From CAZALT01 sp964485515 (GTDB lineage: Bacteria > Actinomycetota > Acidimicrobiia > Acidimicrobiales > Acidimicrobilacustridaceae), in the NCBI GenBank assembly GCA_964485515.1, contig CAZALT010000117.1, positions 1 through 10,913 on the forward strand: a DNA stretch of 10,913 nucleotides, written 5' to 3'. Numbering within the stretch: position 1 is the first letter of the stretch; each line of letters begins with the position of its first letter. The position numbers and the translations under genes were made by a program. The notes below the pieces were generated by a model. That model was not told the origin of the DNA. It did no database searches and was given only the letters and a program-made list of their open reading frames with translations. This document shows, in pieces, positions 1-6,710 of the stretch.

Positions 1-8
1 GCTGGCCG

Positions 9-41
9 AAGGAGGCTCGGTGGCCGAGGAGGCACGAGGTG
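9..41 (+). promoter_or_regulatory. Two tandem ribosome binding sites, each followed by a GTG
   Basis: AAGGAGG at 9-15 stands 4 bases before GTG at 20, and GAGGAGG at 26-32 stands 6 bases before GTG at 39. The second GTG opens rpmH. The first opens the long frame that becomes rnpA. The two starts are 19 bases apart and in different reading frames. Both Shine-Dalgarno matches are seen directly. That both are used is inference, because the first has a slightly short spacer. Confidence 0.6.
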
Positions 42-604
42 AAGCGCACGTTCCAGCCGAACGTCCGTCGGCGCGCGAAGCGTCACGGATTCCGGCACCG
101 CATGTCCGATCAGGCCGGTCGCCGGGTTATTCGCGCCCGCCGTCTCAAGGGCCGTCGGCGCCTGTCCGCCTGATCTGGCGCATCGGCGACAAGGCCACCT
201 TCGCTGCGCTGCATCGTGCTCCCCGAGGCCGGTGCGGTGCGGTGACGGTCGCGACCTTGAAGCCACCCGTCGTAGCGGATCAACCCCCCGCCGTGGCCTT
301 CGCCATCGGGCGCAAGGTCGGTTCGGCGGTCGTCCGCAACACGTTGCGTCGGCGACTCCGGGCCATTTCTCGAGAGCTCTCGGAAACGGCAGATGGGCTG
401 GTGAGAGGCCATTTCTATCTGGTCTCGGTACGACCGGGCGCCGCATCTTCGTCGTTCGAGGAGTTGACGAATTCCGTGCAGGAGGCCCTTCGTCGCAGCA
501 CCGAGCAGGTCGCGCGCCGCGCCTCGACTCGATCGGACACCAGCCGATCCGCCACCGTGGTTCCCGCTGCGGTCAGCCTTTTCCCCGTCGACCCGCTCCG
601 GTGA
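20..604 (+). CDS. rnpA: Ribonuclease P protein component, start uncertain
   Basis: RnpA is the protein subunit that helps the RNase P RNA remove 5' leaders from pre-tRNAs. The conserved fold starts near residue 51 (LIWRIGDKATFAAL) and includes the family signature KVGSAVVRNTLRRRLR at about residues 101-116, with the RN...RRRLR residues of the RNR motif. A roughly 35-residue Arg/Ser-rich tail follows the core. The only ATG/GTG/TTG start before the core is GTG 20, after AAGGAGG, giving 194 residues. Its first 50 residues are an Ala/Pro/Arg-rich read-through of the rpmH sequence in another frame. The alternative is a non-standard CTG at 170 overlapping the rpmH stop (CTGA), giving 144 residues, closer to the usual length of about 115-135. 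A GTG at 242 would delete conserved N-terminal sequence. The identity is secure and the start is not. Confidence 0.85.
   Translation: MAEEARGEAHVPAERPSAREASRIPAPHVRSGRSPGYSRPPSQGPSAPVRLIWRIGDKATFAALHRAPRGRCGAVTVATLKPPVVADQPPAVAFAIGRKVGSAVVRNTLRRRLRAISRELSETADGLVRGHFYLVSVRPGAASSSFEELTNSVQEALRRSTEQVARRASTRSDTSRSATVVPAAVSLFPVDPLR
39..173 (+). CDS. rpmH: 50S ribosomal protein L34
   Basis: This is a 44-residue, very basic protein of the normal L34 length, a component of the large ribosomal subunit. It begins MKRTFQPNVRRRAKRHGF and ends with the family's typical KGRRRLSA. The start is GTG at 39, 6 bases after GAGGAGG, and the stop is TGA at 171-173. No ATG can give a full-length L34, so the GTG start is secure. 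The gene is entirely contained, in a different frame, within the longest possible rnpA frame (20-604). If rnpA instead starts at the CTG at 170, the two overlap by only 4 bases. rpmH next to rnpA is the near-universal bacterial order, with dnaA normally just upstream, which here would be beyond the left edge. Its promoter is also outside the window. Confidence 0.95.
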   Translation: MKRTFQPNVRRRAKRHGFRHRMSDQAGRRVIRARRLKGRRRLSA

Positions 605-611
605 TGACCTC

Positions 612-968
612 GTGAGCTCGCGTCCGTCATCTGCACCGCGACGCGTTCCGCGTCTGGGTCCGGTCGCGTGGGTGCTCCACGCTGGTGTGCGGACGTACCA
701 ATGGGTGTTCGCGTGGCGTCCGTCGCCGTGCCGCTACGTCCCGACGTGCTCGAACTACGCCCTCGAGGCCATCGAGGTCCATGGCGCCGGGCGCGGCACC
801 TGGTTGGCGGTGCGCCGGATCGGGCGCTGCCACCCGTGGGCCCCCAACGGCTGGGATCCTGTTCCCCCACCACATGGGGACGACCACGACCACGATCACC
901 GCTGTGGTCCCGCCCCGGTGCGCCGCCGCCCGGTCGCTGAACCTCCCACCACCCCGAAAGTCGCGTGA
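612..968 (+). CDS. yidD: Membrane protein insertion efficiency factor YidD
   Basis: YidD is a small protein on the inner face of the membrane that assists YidC-dependent insertion. It is usually encoded between rnpA and yidC, as here. The family core is clear: a hydrophobic or amphipathic N-terminal segment (about residues 17-35), then PCRYVPTCSNYALEAI at 39-54 with C40 and C46, and RIGRCHPWAPNGWDPVP at 69-85 with C73. The start is GTG 612, 7 bases after the rnpA stop. TGA at 966-968 overlaps the ATG of yidC, which suggests translational coupling. After the core there is an unusual tail with H88, H92, H94, H96 and C98 among aspartates, followed by a Pro/Arg-rich end, taking the protein to 118 residues compared with about 70-90 for many YidD proteins. 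Confidence 0.93.
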   Translation: MSSRPSSAPRRVPRLGPVAWVLHAGVRTYQWVFAWRPSPCRYVPTCSNYALEAIEVHGAGRGTWLAVRRIGRCHPWAPNGWDPVPPPHGDDHDHDHRCGPAPVRRRPVAEPPTTPKVA

Positions 969-2269
969 TGGACCCATTTTTCGACGCCCTCGCCCAGTTG
1001 ATGGCGATCTTCTACGACCTTGTTCCCAGCTATGCCTTCACCATCGTGATGCTGACGCTGGCCGTCATGGTGGTGGTCACCCCGCTGACGCTCAAGGGCA
1101 CCCGCTCGATGATGGTCATGCAGCAGGTGCAGCCCGAGATCAAGAAGATCCAGCAGAAGTACAAGGACGATCGGCAGGCCCTCAACGAGGAGATGCTGAA
1201 GTTCTACAAGGAGAACAACATCAGCCCGATGGGTAGCTGCCTGCCCCTCCTGGTGCAGATGCCCGTGTTCTTCGTGCTCTACCACGTGCTGCGGGGTCTG
1301 ACCCGACGGGTGAGCACCATGGGCTTCGACGTCGGCTGGGTCCAGGCCTCCCTCGGCCAAGGCGCGACCCCGACCAAGGCCCCAGATATCGAACCTCTGT
1401 TCGATCCGGCCTACCTCAAGCACGATTCGTCGCTGTACCAGAGCTTGTCGAACACCAACACGATGGCGGCCGGCATCTTCGGGATGGACCTCTCCCAGAG
1501 CTGCGCGCAGGCGCTGTCGAAAGGGATCCTTCACGCGCTGCCCTACATCGTCTTGATCGTGATCGTCGGCGCGACGGGTTTCATCCAGCAGCGTCAGATC
1601 CAGGGACGCAACACCAATGCGCAGGTCAACCCCCAGCAGCAGATGATCATGAAGATCATGCCGATCTTCCTGCCGGTCATCTCGTTCACCTTGCCGTCAG
1701 GTCTTGTTCTCTACTTCGCGGTGTCGAACCTCTACCGCATCGGTCAGCAGGCGTTCATCTCCCGCAGCATCTACGGCATGAGCCGCCACGAGCAGCGGGA
1801 GAACCGCCAGAAGGCCAAGGACGCGCTGGTAGAGGCCAAGAACCAGCCCCTCAAGTCTGGTGGCGGCGGCAAGTCGGGCAATCCACGGGCCAAGGCCGCC
1901 GTCGTGGCCGACGAACCCAAGAAGTCGTTCGCGGAGCGTATGCGTGACCTGGCCGGTATCCCCGAGACCTCGACGCAACCGGACAAGCTGGAGCGGTCCG
2001 AACGGGCAAGCAAGCTGAAGGGCGGAGGGGCAAGCGATCCGAGCAAGACCCCGATCAAGTCCGCGTCAGGATCCAAGCGCACCACCCCGAAGTCGTCGAA
2101 CCCCAAGAACGAGGGCGCGAAGTCCTCGAACGGCGCGAGTAAGGCTGACACCTCGAAGGGTGTGTCGAAGCCATCCAAATCGAACCCCGAGGGCTCATCG
2201 TCGAGGGAGGACAGCTCGTCCTCACCCCCGACCTTGCAGCCTCGGGCCCGGAAGAACAAGAAACGGTAG
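968..2269 (+). CDS. yidC: Membrane protein insertase YidC (Oxa1 family)
   Basis: YidC inserts membrane proteins, alone or with SecYEG. This is the Gram-positive/actinobacterial type without a large N-terminal periplasmic domain. Residue numbers here are from the GTG at 965 and are one lower from the ATG. The first hydrophobic segment is at about 24-40, then PLTLKGTRSM with the groove arginine (R47), a charged cytoplasmic hairpin (VQPEIKKIQQKYKDD to FYKENNISPMG, about 55-90), the CLPLLVQMPVFFVLYHVLRGL helix (92-112), a further helix at about 188-206, and IMPIFLPVISFTLPSGLVLYFAVSNLYRI (231-259). Residues 270-434 form a long Lys/Ser/Pro-rich hydrophilic tail, as in Oxa1-like proteins that contact ribosomes. 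GTG 965 and ATG 968 are both possible starts. I prefer ATG 968, which overlaps the yidD stop. Confidence 0.95.
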   Translation: MDPFFDALAQLMAIFYDLVPSYAFTIVMLTLAVMVVVTPLTLKGTRSMMVMQQVQPEIKKIQQKYKDDRQALNEEMLKFYKENNISPMGSCLPLLVQMPVFFVLYHVLRGLTRRVSTMGFDVGWVQASLGQGATPTKAPDIEPLFDPAYLKHDSSLYQSLSNTNTMAAGIFGMDLSQSCAQALSKGILHALPYIVLIVIVGATGFIQQRQIQGRNTNAQVNPQQQMIMKIMPIFLPVISFTLPSGLVLYFAVSNLYRIGQQAFISRSIYGMSRHEQRENRQKAKDALVEAKNQPLKSGGGGKSGNPRAKAAVVADEPKKSFAERMRDLAGIPETSTQPDKLERSERASKLKGGGASDPSKTPIKSASGSKRTTPKSSNPKNEGAKSSNGASKADTSKGVSKPSKSNPEGSSSREDSSSSPPTLQPRARKNKKR

Positions 2270-2277
2270 GAACACGA

Positions 2278-3135
2278 GTGGAGTGGGTCGAAACAACAGG
2301 TAGCAGCGTCGATGACGCGAAGAGCCGAGCGCTCGACACCCTTGGTGTCGATGAGACGGAGGCCGAGTTCGAGATCCTCGAGGAGCCGAAGGCCGGACTG
2401 TTCGGCCGGGTGCGCGGCGAAGCTCGGGTCCGGGCACGGATCCGGCCCGTCACCCCGAGGCCGAAGGTAGAACGCCGGGAACGCAAGCGCCGTCCCCGAG
2501 CTGACAGCAGCCCGACCAAGTCCGAGTCGGGTTCCAGCTCGGATACCCGACGCAAGGAAGCCGGTGGATCCCGCAAGGCGACCAGCGGCGGCTCGTCGGG
2601 CAGTCGGCAGACCAAGCAGACCACCGAGCGGGAACAAGCCGCAGACAAGGAAGAGACCATGTCGGAAACCACCACGCTCGAACAACAAGGTGAGATCGTC
2701 GCCGAGTTCCTCACCGGACTGCTCGACTCGTTCGACCTCGACGGTACGGTCGACCGTGTCTCCATCGACGATGAGATGCTCGAGATCCAGGTCAACGGCG
2801 AGGACCTCGGCCTGTTGATCGGGCCGAAGGGTCAGACGTTGTCCGCGCTGCAGGAGTTGTCCCGCACGGTGGTGCAGCGCCAGAGCCAGGGATCGAGCCA
2901 GGGCAGGTTCCGCCTCGATGTGAGCGGTTACCGGGAGCGTCGGCGCGAGGCCTTGCAGCGCTTCACCCAGAAGGTGGCCGAAGATGTGCTCGAGTCGGGT
3001 TCGGCCCGTTCGCTCGAGCCGATGGGGGCCGCCGACCGGAAAGTGGTGCACGACACGATCAACGACATCGACGGTGTGCACACCATCTCCGAAGGCGACG
3101 AGCCGTCGCGTCGTGTGGTGGTCCTTCCCGACTGA
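2278..3135 (+). CDS. jag: Jag/KhpB-type RNA-binding protein (Jag-N, KH, R3H)
   Basis: Jag (KhpB) is a cytoplasmic RNA-binding protein linked to cell-wall growth and division in Gram-positive bacteria, and it commonly follows yidC. Residues 1-56 are a Jag-N domain (EWVETTGSSVDDAKSRALD, then EILEEPKAGLFGRVRGEARV). A charged Ser/Arg/Lys linker spans about 57-127. A KH domain covers about 155-215, with the GxxG loop in IGPKGQTL (181-188). An R3H domain covers about 220-285, including LEPMGAADRKVVHD and DGVHTISEGDEP. The start is GTG 2278, 8 bases after the yidC stop, so the genes are cotranscribed. An in-frame ATG at 2659 (residue 128) has AAGGAAG just upstream and would yield a KH-R3H form of 158 residues, similar to the short Jag proteins of other actinobacteria. 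A terminator follows the stop. Confidence 0.93.
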   Translation: MEWVETTGSSVDDAKSRALDTLGVDETEAEFEILEEPKAGLFGRVRGEARVRARIRPVTPRPKVERRERKRRPRADSSPTKSESGSSSDTRRKEAGGSRKATSGGSSGSRQTKQTTEREQAADKEETMSETTTLEQQGEIVAEFLTGLLDSFDLDGTVDRVSIDDEMLEIQVNGEDLGLLIGPKGQTLSALQELSRTVVQRQSQGSSQGRFRLDVSGYRERRREALQRFTQKVAEDVLESGSARSLEPMGAADRKVVHDTINDIDGVHTISEGDEPSRRVVVLPD

Positions 3136-3177
3136 ATCCCCACGATCAGGCCGGAATGGCCTGAAGACCTACATCCG

Positions 3178-3216
3178 GATGACGCGCCTTCCCTGGGAGG
3201 CGCGTCATCTCGCTTT
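3178..3216 (+). terminator. Rho-independent-type terminator after jag
   Basis: A perfect 12-base-pair stem, GATGACGCGCCT (3178-3189) with AGGCGCGTCATC (3198-3209), encloses an 8-base loop. It is followed by a short T run (TCGCTTTT, ending at 3216). It lies 42 bases after the jag stop and before rsmG, so it should end the rpmH-jag transcript. The T tract is modest, so it may work as a weaker or bidirectional terminator. Confidence 0.8.
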
Positions 3217-3257
3217 TCGGTCACGACGCGGGGCGTCAGACCGACACGTCGAGGACC

Positions 3258-3980
3258 ATGGCACAATGCCTCACCGAGGAGCGTACGACGCGCCCCACCT
3301 ACCCAAGGCTGCTTCCTCTGATGGCTTCCCCCCACCACGATTCCCCGAATGAGTTGACGTCGGACCAGGTCGCCGATCTGACTGCGGTCCTCGAACGCAG
3401 CCGTGACGTTGGGTTCCTGGGTGACGGCGCGGTCCTCGGCCACATCACCCACGCCCTGGCCTTCGTGGCGGCCACGCCGATCCCCCCCGATCGGTTCCTC
3501 GATCTGGGAAGCGGCGGCGGTGTCCCCGGCCTGGTCCTGGGCGTGGCCTGGCCCGCAGCGCAGGGGACCCTCGTCGATGCACAGCAGAAGCGCTGCGTGA
3601 TCCTTCAGGATGCGGTCGAGCGCCTGGGACTTACTGATCGAGTCACGGTACGTCGGGGCCGAGCTGAGGAGTTGGGTCGTGACCCACACCTCCGAGGCCA
3701 ATTCGATGTCGTGACCGCCCGCTCCTTCGGCCCACCTGCCGTCGTGGCGGAGTGCGCGGCCCCATTCCTGGAGCTGGGGGGGTGCCTGGTGGTCAGCGAG
3801 CCCCCTGATGGTGGAGATCGGTGGCCCGTGGCACCTCTGGCCCAACTCGGTCTCGCCCCGGAACCAGCCGCATCTGATTCGACCGACCAGCCCCGTATGA
3901 AGGTGCTCCGTCAGGTCGAGCCACTCAACGATCGGTACCCACGCCGGGTGGGCATACCCTCGAAACGCCCGTTGTTCTGA
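3258..3980 (+). CDS. rsmG: 16S rRNA (guanine-N7) methyltransferase RsmG (GidB)
   Basis: RsmG uses S-adenosylmethionine to methylate N7 of G527 (E. coli numbering) in 16S rRNA. Loss of it gives low-level streptomycin resistance in several bacteria. The Rossmann methyltransferase fold is shown by the SAM-binding loop FLDLGSGGGVPGLVL (80-94), VDAQQKRCVIL (106-116), RAEELG (135-140) and VTARSFGPP (152-160). The C-terminal YPRRVGIPSKRPLF is the family's usual ending. The start is unclear. ATG 3258 gives 240 residues but has GAGG only 3 bases upstream. ATG 3321 gives 219 residues, close to the usual length, but has no good ribosome binding site. The conserved region starts only after about residue 31, so both fit. 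The gene follows a terminator and starts the rsmG-parA-parB group. Confidence 0.92.
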   Translation: MAQCLTEERTTRPTYPRLLPLMASPHHDSPNELTSDQVADLTAVLERSRDVGFLGDGAVLGHITHALAFVAATPIPPDRFLDLGSGGGVPGLVLGVAWPAAQGTLVDAQQKRCVILQDAVERLGLTDRVTVRRGRAEELGRDPHLRGQFDVVTARSFGPPAVVAECAAPFLELGGCLVVSEPPDGGDRWPVAPLAQLGLAPEPAASDSTDQPRMKVLRQVEPLNDRYPRRVGIPSKRPLF

Positions 3981-4013
3981 GCAGGCACGTTGGGCGGCCG
4001 GTGCAGGGCGGAC

Positions 4014-4029
4014 TGTTCCACGTGAAACA
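4014..4029. other. parS: parS centromere-like site 1
   Basis: TGTTCCACGTGAAACA differs at one position from the parS consensus TGTTTCACGTGAAACA, the palindrome that ParB binds to start spreading and clamp loading. It lies 33 bases after the rsmG stop and upstream of parA, a usual place for parS near the origin. Confidence 0.88.
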
Positions 4030-4087
4030 TCTGATCGAACTCGAGTGACCGCGTGGCGGGAGGAGTACAGCGAGCGATGCTCGCCCG

Positions 4088-4103
4088 TGTTTCACATGAA
4101 ACA
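4088..4103. other. parS: parS centromere-like site 2
   Basis: TGTTTCACATGAAACA differs from the parS consensus at one position in the central CACGTG (G to A). It begins 74 bases after the start of site 1. It would be inside parA only if parA began at GTG 4053 or ATG 4077. This supports the later start at 4185, though parS sites inside genes are known. Confidence 0.83.
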
Positions 4104-4184
4104 ATCCGCCCGCCGATCAGGCGAGCCCGTGGCCGGACACCCACGGTCCTTGACCCGGCCGGTTGGAGCGGGAAGGATGGGCCG

Positions 4185-5567
4185 GTGATCGCCGATCCCC
4201 CCGACGACCCCGAATCGGCGCCGGAGGCATCGATGCCCTCCCTCGAACCGAGTGCTCGCGGGGCACTCGAAGATGACGGCACCCCCAATCTTGGGATCCT
4301 CCGACGGTTCCTGGGCGGCTCGAAGCCCACCTCTCCCCCATCTTCGGGCACGTCGGACCCTCTGGCCGGGGACCCCCTCGCACCACAGCAGACCGCGGAG
4401 CATGCCGTGAACAACCCCGAAGGTTCCTCGTCAGGAATCGATCTCACCGGTTCCGGTGATCCGACCCCCTTGGTAGATCCCGACCGGACGCCCGACGAGG
4501 CGTCGACCGACTCCACAGTGGTCGAGCCCACGTCATCCGCACCCCCGTCATCCTCCACGTTTGGGGTCCCACCCACACACCTTCCTTCCAGCGATGGTGC
4601 TCCCGGCGCTCAACTCGGCGACCTCATCGAGGCGGGGCTCGTGGCGGAGGACGAGGATCAGGACGGAGCGCCGCCTGGTGCGCCGACCGAGAGCGTCACC
4701 GTCGACCACCGTGCCATCAGTGAGCCTCATGACCTGGAGGTGGTCGAGCGGGTCCTGGACGGCGGTGTCGCCGCGGCTGCCCGCCGCCCTCTCCCGAGGG
4801 TCATCGCCGTCGCCAACCAGAAGGGTGGCGTGGGCAAGACCACGACGTCGGTCAACCTCGGAGCCTGTCTCGCGGAGCTGGGCTATCGCACCCTGGTCGT
4901 CGACCTCGATCCTCAGGGAAATGCCAGCACGGGCCTGGGGATCAACATCCGGTCGCTCGAGACGTCCATGTACGACGTGATCATCTCGGGGACGCCTCTC
5001 GATGACTGCATCGAGGGATCCTCGGTCCGGGGCCTCTTCGTCGCCCCGGCCAGCCTTGATCTGGCGGGTGCAGAGATCGAGCTCGTCCCGGCCTTCAGTC
5101 GCGAGCTCAAGCTGAAGCAGGCCTTTGCTGAGGTTCGTGATGACTACGACTACATCATCATCGACTGCCCCCCGTCGCTGGGGTTGCTGACCGTCAACGC
5201 CTTGGCCGCGGCCACCGAGGTCTTGGTCCCCATCCAGTGCGAGTACTACGCCCTGGAGGGTCTCGGCCAACTCCTCCGCAACGTGGAGTTGGTCCAACGA
5301 AACCTCAATCCCGATCTCGAGGTGAGCGCCATCGCGCTCGTCATGTTCGATGCTCGAACAAAACTCGCCGATCAGGTCGCTCGGGAGGTGCGTGCGCACT
5401 TCGGGGACAAGGTCTTGCGACAGATCGTCCCTCGTACGGTGCGCTTGTCTGAAGCACCGTCGTTCGGGCAGCCGATCATCACGTTTGATCCGAGTTCACG
5501 CGGTGCAATTGCGTACCGTGAGATGGCCAAGGAGGTCAGTGGTGGGTCGCCGCAGCGGACTGGGTAA
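4185..5567 (+). CDS. parA: Chromosome partitioning ATPase ParA with long N-terminal extension
   Basis: ParA binds DNA nonspecifically in its ATP form and, stimulated by ParB-parS, drives origin segregation. Numbering is from GTG 4185 (460 residues). The ATPase starts near residue 205: deviant Walker A KGGVGKTTT (213-221) with the signature lysine K213, Walker A' VVDLDPQGNAS (238-248), Walker B YIIIDCPPSLGLLT (323-336), and a C-terminal SEAPSFGQPI motif. The first roughly 205 residues are Pro/Ser/Asp/Glu-rich, probably disordered, and not recognisable as a domain. GTG 4185 has GGAAGGA 7 bases upstream, the best ribosome binding site. GTG 4053 and ATG 4077 would add 44 or 36 residues but would run through parS site 2. 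parB overlaps the 3' end by 26 bases, so the two are translationally coupled. Confidence 0.93.
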   Translation: MIADPPDDPESAPEASMPSLEPSARGALEDDGTPNLGILRRFLGGSKPTSPPSSGTSDPLAGDPLAPQQTAEHAVNNPEGSSSGIDLTGSGDPTPLVDPDRTPDEASTDSTVVEPTSSAPPSSSTFGVPPTHLPSSDGAPGAQLGDLIEAGLVAEDEDQDGAPPGAPTESVTVDHRAISEPHDLEVVERVLDGGVAAAARRPLPRVIAVANQKGGVGKTTTSVNLGACLAELGYRTLVVDLDPQGNASTGLGINIRSLETSMYDVIISGTPLDDCIEGSSVRGLFVAPASLDLAGAEIELVPAFSRELKLKQAFAEVRDDYDYIIIDCPPSLGLLTVNALAAATEVLVPIQCEYYALEGLGQLLRNVELVQRNLNPDLEVSAIALVMFDARTKLADQVAREVRAHFGDKVLRQIVPRTVRLSEAPSFGQPIITFDPSSRGAIAYREMAKEVSGGSPQRTG

Positions 5568-6462
5568 GGGCCTTGGTGCTCTCATCCCGGCCAGTGAAAG
5601 GGCTGAGGACAGCGAATCGGAGCTCCGTGAGATTCCGATCGCCAACATCGAGCCGAACCAACATCAACCGAGGAGCTACTTCGACGAAGAGGCTCTGGTG
5701 TCTCTTGCCGCGTCGATCACCGAGGTCGGCGTGCTCCAGCCGATCCTGGTCCGCGCCGCCGGCAACGACCACTACGAGTTGGTGGCCGGTGAACGGCGCT
5801 GGCGAGCCTCGAAGAGGGCTGGTCTCCAGACCATCCCGGCCATCGTGCGGACGGTCGAGAGCGAGCAGTCCCTCGAACAGGCGCTGGTCGAGAACCTGCA
5901 CCGCGAGGACCTCAGTCCCCTCGAGGAGGCCGCCGCTTATCACCAATTGATGGAGGAGTTCGGGCTCACCCAGGAGCGAGTCGCCGAGCGAGTGGGCAAG
6001 AGCCGGTCCGCGGTGGCCAACACGATCCGTCTGCTCCAGCTCCCTCCGTCGGTGCAGCGGATGATCTCGCGGGGTGAGTTGACGGCGGGTCATGCTCGGG
6101 CCTTGCTCGGCTCGCCAGATCGCAACTTCCAAGAGGAACTGGCGCAACTCGTCGTGGAGGAGGAGTTGACGGTTCGCGAGGTCGAGGAGCAGGTGCGCCT
6201 GCACCTGGCGGGCGATGCCGATGAATCGTCTTCGGCTCCTGAGGCGGCGGAAGATCCCGCTCCCACGGCACGGCCGGCGTCACCAGGGTCGACGAAGTCA
6301 GCCGCGTTGCTCGAGCTCGAGGACCTGTTGGGCAGCCATCTCGATACGCGGGTGTTGGTGTCGATGGGCGCGGCCAAGGGCCGGATGGTGATCGATTTCG
6401 CCACGGTCGAGGACCTCGAGCGGATCTACCGCGTGATCCTCGAAGGGCGCGAGACCGCCTGA
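5542..6462 (+). CDS. parB: Chromosome partitioning protein ParB (CTP-dependent clamp)
   Basis: ParB binds parS and uses CTP to form a sliding clamp that recruits SMC and activates ParA. The protein has 306 residues. The N-terminus GRRSGLGKGLGALIP is the typical ParA-contacting stretch. The CTP-binding domain carries GERRWRAS (83-90) and the ENLHREDLSPLEEA box (117-130). A helix-turn-helix for parS is at about 143-166 (TQERVAERVGKSRSAVANTI). GELTAGHARALLG is at 178-190. After an Ala/Pro/Glu linker (about 223-252) comes a C-terminal dimerization domain (about 254-302). GTG 5542 has AAGGAGG 6 bases upstream, better than GTG 5539, which has a 3-base gap. The start lies inside the parA 3' end. The two parS sites upstream of parA are its likely targets. 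Confidence 0.95.
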   Translation: MGRRSGLGKGLGALIPASERAEDSESELREIPIANIEPNQHQPRSYFDEEALVSLAASITEVGVLQPILVRAAGNDHYELVAGERRWRASKRAGLQTIPAIVRTVESEQSLEQALVENLHREDLSPLEEAAAYHQLMEEFGLTQERVAERVGKSRSAVANTIRLLQLPPSVQRMISRGELTAGHARALLGSPDRNFQEELAQLVVEEELTVREVEEQVRLHLAGDADESSSAPEAAEDPAPTARPASPGSTKSAALLELEDLLGSHLDTRVLVSMGAAKGRMVIDFATVEDLERIYRVILEGRETA

Positions 6463-6710
6463 TCGGCTGTCGGCGGGCACGTTTCGCGGGTTGTGACGGG
6501 CCGATCTCCAGGACTCACCGTCTTCCACACCCTGTGGCAAAACCTGTGGTTTACCGTTGATCTTCGTGTCTCATGTCACAGGATGGGTTGCGGGGACTCG
6601 GTGGGGATGAGACGAGGAAGCGGGTCGGTGCCGGCTCGATGGAAGGCTGAACGTCGTTGAGGAGCCCCGCGACCGTCGACTGGCCGGTCACGGTACGACT
6701 CGCTGAGCAG
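6463..6710. other. Convergent intergenic region between parB and the cwlM-like gene
   Basis: This 248-base stretch lies between two genes that converge, and no plausible gene is seen in it. It starts with half of an inverted repeat (GATCGGC 6461-6467 with GCCGATC 6500-6506, loop of 32 bases), which is at most a weak terminator. A cluster of three DnaA-box-like 9-mers follows at 6521-6553. The remainder (6554-6710) shows no clear terminator, promoter or RNA gene. Confidence 0.6.
6521..6553. promoter_or_regulatory. Cluster of three DnaA-box-like 9-mers at 12-base spacing
   Basis: TCTTCCACA (6521-6529, + strand) and the - strand boxes complementary to TGTGGCAAA (6533-6541) and TGTGGTTTA (6545-6553) each match TTATCCACA at 7 of 9 positions. 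Their starts are exactly 12 bases apart. The same bases form two small inverted repeats, CCACA-CCC-TGTGG and AAACC-TGT-GGTTT. The identity as DnaA sites is inference, since none is a perfect box. Confidence 0.35.

Noticed and set aside
1771..3081. A 436-codon open frame on the - strand opposite yidC and jag
   Set aside because: It covers two well-supported + strand genes, its composition is a mirror of their codons, and it has no recognisable domain.
3262..3268. CACAAT as a -10 box for an rsmG promoter
   Set aside because: No convincing -35 hexamer stands 16-18 bases upstream.
5350..5541. A ParB start upstream at 5350
   Set aside because: It would overlap most of the parA 3' end, and the typical ParB N-terminus begins at GTG 5542 directly after AAGGAGG.
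6461..6506. A terminator after parB formed by GATCGGC and GCCGATC
   Set aside because: The stem is only 7 bases with a 32-base loop and no T tract, so it is too weak to call as a terminator.
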